Of a stretch of DNA of 64,000 bases, positions 61,081 through 64,000 are shown one piece after another. The position numbers and the translations under genes are program-made. This DNA is from Terriglobia bacterium (GTDB taxonomy: Bacteria; Acidobacteriota; Terriglobia; Terriglobales; Acidobacteriaceae). The notes below the pieces were generated by a model. It saw only the letters and a program-made list of their open reading frames with translations, had not been told where the DNA came from and made no database searches. Position 1 is the first letter of the stretch. Every line of letters starts with the position of its first letter. The stretch is taken from the NCBI GenBank assembly GCA_020072815.1, contig JAIQGE010000006.1:124001-188000 (forward strand). The letters are read 5' to 3'.

Positions 61081-61349
61081 CAGGAAAGCCCAAGCAACCA
61101 GATTTCATCGGCGCTCTCGCTGGGCATTTCGTCTGGCGGAATGCTGGCTTGCATCAGCAGCCTGGTGCGCAGCAAATCCGTGGTGGTCACGCCTGCGTTT
61201 TGCGCGAGATGAAGGGCCGTGGTCCGTTCCGAGGCGGGCGCGGAGCCGTTTATCAGGCTGACGCCGGCAAGTCGCCGGGCGGCATCTGCGCGCCGAGGAA
61301 GCGCGTTGTGCAGGGTCTGGGGGAGCGTATGTTGTTGTGCGCTAATCAT
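61080..61349 (-). CDS. Hypothetical protein (89 aa), first gene of a coupled pair
   Basis: The small protein has QQHTLPQTLHNALPRRADAA at the N-terminus and DLLRTRLLMQASIPPDEMPS near the C-terminus. AGGATGGA lies about 6-13 bases before ATG 61349. Longer in-frame starts have no ribosome-binding site. It and the following gene form a two-gene unit of unknown role. Confidence 0.55.
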   Translation of the reverse strand: MISAQQHTLPQTLHNALPRRADAARRLAGVSLINGSAPASERTTALHLAQNAGVTTTDLLRTRLLMQASIPPDEMPSESADEIWLLGLS

Positions 61350-61774
61350 GGGGTTCCATCCTAATTTTTTGGAGTCAAGAGTCCGGGGCTTGCTGTTTTT
61401 CCGAATGTCTCTCGCTGGGTGGGGATTGTGGACTGAACCCACCGTGCGTGCCATGTTGCCGCGCAGTTCGTCATGGATCTTGACCTGTTTCCAAATTGGC
61501 CAGCACAAATTGCAACCAGGAGGGATCGCGCTGCACCATCAACCGGCAGCGGTTCATGTTTGGCCATTCTGTCCGGAATATGCGTGGCGACCGAATCGGA
61601 CCAGTGGCCCTTCGTAACGCTTGACAGAAACTATTAGTAGTCCGAGAGTACAGATCATATAACGACCGGACAGCACGACTCCGGTCTGCCGCAAGCTTTG
61701 TCCAGCCTGTAACAGACACGGTCAGGCCCCCTTGTTGACGTCCGTGCCGAACATCATCAAAAAGGAGCATCATT
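61350..61774. other. 425-bp gap between divergent genes
   Basis: It must hold promoters for the minus-strand pair and for the plus-strand helical-repeat protein. I see no repeat of the families found elsewhere. A TTGACA at 61621-61626 is not followed by a -10 box at the proper distance (TATAAC at 61658 is 31 bp away). Confidence 0.4.
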
Positions 61775-63550
61775 ATGATCCCCCAAGATCTCGAGGCGAC
61801 GCTGTTTCAAGCTCTGGTTGACCGCAACATCGAGGGTGGAAAGGCTCTCATCAACAGCAATGCCGCCTTGCTGCATGCTGTAGATCCCGGCCATCCGGCT
61901 GCACCGTTCTTGTTTCACGTGATGGCGGGCTGGGCCGAGTACTCCCCGACAGCCTGTAAAGTCGCTCAGCGACTGAATTCGGCTTACGGCGAGAAAGGTT
62001 GGCCTGCCCTCACTGGCTACGACTGGTGCTATATTGAGACTGCCAAAGCCTCACTCGCGTTGTACGAGGGGCGCGAAGAGGACCTTCTAGCGTCATTCAA
62101 GTGGATCACGGACAATGCCTCGCGCCTCGATCCCTGCCATGAGGTGCGGGGTACGGCGGCTTTTGTCTACGCACGCTTACACAAGAAGCGGGCCAACTAC
62201 CTGGAAGGCTACAACTTGATCCATTCGGCGATTTCTCACTACCAGCAGGCCGGACTGCCGGGCATGGTGGCTGCCGCCAAGGTTACCCAGAGCTGGCTCC
62301 TCATGCAACTTGGCCGGCAGCAGGAAGCAAACCAGGGTTGGGAAGAGTCGGCTGAATACTTAGCTGAAAAGGCGGACTATACACTTCGGGCCAACATACT
62401 TTTTGCCAAGGGACGCCGTCTTTGTCGCATCGACCAGGAAGTGGAGGCGCGCAAGTTCTTCGAGCAAGCCGCCGCTTTGTACATCCAATGCAAACCTCCG
62501 CACCGTAATATCCGCCGCGTCTTCATTGAGCTGGCGAACCTGCTGCATCGACAAGTCCGTCGGGAGAACGATCCTAAGACCCTCTCAGAGTTGCGGCGTC
62601 AAGCGGCTTACTATGTTCAATCCGCTGCGGAATGCTTGAAGGAGGAGGTCATTGATGCCCGCAACCAGGTCCGGCTGCTGCACGCGCAAACCAATCTGGC
62701 GCTCTATGGCCAGCCCGCCAGTATCTTCAATGCCCGCACCCTGGCCCGCGAGGCCTATGAGCTGGCGCTGCAGCGCGATGACCGGCTGATGATGGCCCGG
62801 GCGCGCTATAAGCAGGCGGCGATCGAGTACCGAGACGCAAACTCGAGATTCTGCAAGAAGCCGCCGGAAACTCGCTTGCTGGCTTGCCGCTATGCAATGG
62901 TGGCCCTGGAGCTTGCTCGCGACCTCCGCAACGACCGGCTGACAGCCCGGATCCATACGCTTCTGGGGAATCTGCTCCTCGAATTCCCGTTTGCCTCCCG
63001 TGCCCGGGCCACGCAAGAGTGGGAGGATGCAGTGGAGTGCATGAAGGAGCACGAAGACTTTGATTATGTGGCCAAGCGGATCGAGGAGCTGGAAAGAAAG
63101 CTCGGTTCCTCAAGATGCAACCGGGAGATACCGCCGATTTTCGAGGTGACGGAGCGGGCTTTCGAGCAGCCTTTGGAAAAAACCATCCAGCAGGTGGAGC
63201 ATGCGATTGTGCTGGCGTTGGTCGATTTGCTCGGACCCAACGCCAACGCCATCAAGGACCGGCTCCAGACGGGGCGCAGTCGAATCGAGAAGCATCTCGA
63301 CAAGCCCCAGCGGCACACCAAAACCACCGTGCAACCGCCTCAGGGACAAGAGGTGATTTACCGGGTGACGAACACCGAAGCCTTCACCCAGCCTCTGGAG
63401 GAGACCATCAAGGCCGTGGAGCGGGCTATCGTCCTCACGGCATTCATTCGTCTGGGCGATAAAGCGGCGGTGCGGGAGCTGTTGGGCGTGCACCCCAGGC
63501 GCATTGACCGCCACGTCCCTGATCCGGAGGTCCTGCTGCGCAAGAAGTGA
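61775..63550 (+). CDS. Helical-repeat (TPR-like) protein with two C-terminal Fis-like units
   Basis: The 591-residue protein is almost entirely helical. Residues ~1-445 look like degenerate TPR/superhelical units (for example TQSWLLMQLGRQQEANQGWE and RANILFAKGRRLCRIDQEVE). The C-terminus has two tandem ~55-residue repeats (about 454-509 and 527-581). The first has LEKTIQQVEHAIVLALVDL and DRLQTGRSRIEKHL, the second LEETIKAVERAIVLTAFIRL and ELLGVHPRRIDRHV. Each resembles the Fis-type helix-turn-helix of transcription factors. GGAG lies before ATG 61775. A regulator with a protein-binding N-terminus is the simplest reading, but no such family is known to me. Confidence 0.72.
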   Translation: MIPQDLEATLFQALVDRNIEGGKALINSNAALLHAVDPGHPAAPFLFHVMAGWAEYSPTACKVAQRLNSAYGEKGWPALTGYDWCYIETAKASLALYEGREEDLLASFKWITDNASRLDPCHEVRGTAAFVYARLHKKRANYLEGYNLIHSAISHYQQAGLPGMVAAAKVTQSWLLMQLGRQQEANQGWEESAEYLAEKADYTLRANILFAKGRRLCRIDQEVEARKFFEQAAALYIQCKPPHRNIRRVFIELANLLHRQVRRENDPKTLSELRRQAAYYVQSAAECLKEEVIDARNQVRLLHAQTNLALYGQPASIFNARTLAREAYELALQRDDRLMMARARYKQAAIEYRDANSRFCKKPPETRLLACRYAMVALELARDLRNDRLTARIHTLLGNLLLEFPFASRARATQEWEDAVECMKEHEDFDYVAKRIEELERKLGSSRCNREIPPIFEVTERAFEQPLEKTIQQVEHAIVLALVDLLGPNANAIKDRLQTGRSRIEKHLDKPQRHTKTTVQPPQGQEVIYRVTNTEAFTQPLEETIKAVERAIVLTAFIRLGDKAAVRELLGVHPRRIDRHVPDPEVLLRKK

Positions 63551-63667
63551 CTCTGGCAGCTGGCCTGGGCACTGGACAATTCGGCGCGTTACGTCGCAAA
63601 GCCTGATGGTTCGGGTTCAAACTGCACCTGTTGCAGCCCGCAACCTGCACAAGGAGGTAACGCGCCG

Positions 63668-63820
63668 ATGGAAAACTTTAGAAGACTTATTCAGTTCCTG
63701 CCCCTGACGCTGGTGTCAGTGGTTATCACTTACTTTCTTTTCTCTGCGGTCATCAGCCTGTTAGCGCCGCAGGTGAAGCGCACGGCTCAATCGGCCGTTT
63801 CATCAGTCACAAGTCAATAA
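63668..63820 (+). CDS. Small single-pass membrane protein (50 aa)
   Basis: A very strong ribosome-binding site (AAGGAGGT, 63652-63659) lies 8 bases before ATG 63668. The 50-residue product has a basic N-terminus (MENFRRLIQF), one transmembrane helix (LTLVSVVITYFLFSAVISLL) and a polar tail rich in Ser and Thr. No family is recognised. It lies 117 bp after the Fis-like protein gene and may be its partner. Confidence 0.75.
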   Translation: MENFRRLIQFLPLTLVSVVITYFLFSAVISLLAPQVKRTAQSAVSSVTSQ

Positions 63821-63836
63821 GCTACAGAAACAAATG

Positions 63837-63862
63837 CCGGAGCGGCCCCGGTGCCGCTCCGG
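63837..63862. terminator. GC-rich hairpin after the small membrane gene
   Basis: CCGGAGCGGC-CCCGGT-GCCGCTCCGG is a perfect 10-bp stem 16 bp after the stop codon, but no U tract follows, so it is not a canonical intrinsic terminator. It may work with Rho or as an RNA-stabilising structure. Confidence 0.45.
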
Positions 63863-63915
63863 GCCGAAGCAGGCTCAATGGAGGGATATGCGGTTAACTG
63901 GTAGGCTGTACATCT

Positions 63916-64000
63916 ATGCTTGACCTTGCTTTTGTTCGCGACCAGCTGCCCCAGGTCGAGGAGATGCTGCGCCGTCGCGGCCAGGACCCGGCGGTGCTGG
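63916..64000 (+). CDS. serS: Seryl-tRNA synthetase, N-terminal fragment (3' truncated by window)
   Basis: The first 28 residues are MLDLAFVRDQLPQVEEMLRR then RGQDPAVL, which match the start of the N-terminal tRNA-binding arm of SerRS (typical MLDLKxIRENPExVExxLxxRG). The enzyme charges tRNA-Ser. The rest lies outside the window. Confidence 0.85.
   Translation, partial: MLDLAFVRDQLPQVEEMLRRRGQDPAVL

Noticed and set aside
61621-61663. TTGACA ... TATAAC as a promoter of the Fis-like protein gene
   Set aside because: The spacing is 31 bp, far outside the 16-18 bp range for sigma70 promoters.

Overview
The window looks like a chromosomal segment of a soil-type bacterium, most likely an Acidobacteriota (Terriglobia-like) genome. 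This is inferred from the mix of genes, from the frequent TTG/GTG starts, and from dense families of short intergenic repeats. I could not test it by alignment. No rRNA, tRNA or CRISPR array was seen. About 60 genes are supported; the 5' gene (RND permease) and the 3' gene (serS) run off the window.

Layout. 0-4.2 kb: the end of one RND efflux permease and a complete second one, separated by a small GIY-YIG nuclease gene framed by a perfect 14-bp inverted repeat. 4.4-10.3 kb: pgsA, a small protein, a phosphatase/HipA-like kinase/DUF3037 operon, a repeat-filled gap, and an exported serine-protease-like lipoprotein. 10.5-24.1 kb: a minus-strand 2-oxoacid dehydrogenase region (lpdA, PilZ protein, lipB, E1alpha, E1beta and, further on, E2). 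It is interrupted by a DUF2339-like membrane protein, an EVE-domain protein and a plus-strand block (CocE-type hydrolase plus two envelope proteins). 24.3-32.7 kb: small membrane and sensor-like proteins, hemB, a PIN/AbrB toxin-antitoxin pair bracketed by a duplicated hemB 5' end, mutS2 and a TPR protein. 33.1-35.4 kb: a complete IS1595-type transposon with 23-bp terminal repeats, an 8-bp target duplication and two passenger genes. 35.6-43.4 kb: hydrolases, a VOC protein, an M48-like protein that has lost its zinc site next to LemA, a nitronate-monooxygenase-like gene behind a perfect CRP-type palindrome, and a cystathionine-gamma-synthase-type enzyme. 43.6-48.6 kb: dnaG and rpoD with a small membrane gene between them, then two small membrane proteins. 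49-64 kb: uup, two metallo-beta-lactamase-fold proteins, secreted beta-propeller and envelope proteins, pyrD, a DedA/VTT protein, several small genes, a helical-repeat protein with two Fis-like C-terminal units, and the start of serS.

How the genes work together. E1alpha, E1beta, E2 and E3 with the octanoyltransferase LipB make up a nearly complete lipoate-dependent oxidative decarboxylase system. dnaG-rpoD is the remnant of the macromolecular-synthesis operon. Most other genes are single housekeeping or envelope genes.

The most noteworthy material is mobile or repetitive: the GIY-YIG cassette and its repeat family (also present as a gene-less inverted pair at 14.6-14.8 kb), the hemB-duplicating toxin-antitoxin insertion, the IS1595 passenger transposon sitting in a repeat array, and several other interspersed palindromic families. 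Among proteins, the degenerate M48/LemA pair, the phosphatase-kinase-DUF3037 operon and the Fis-like tandem protein deserve a second look.
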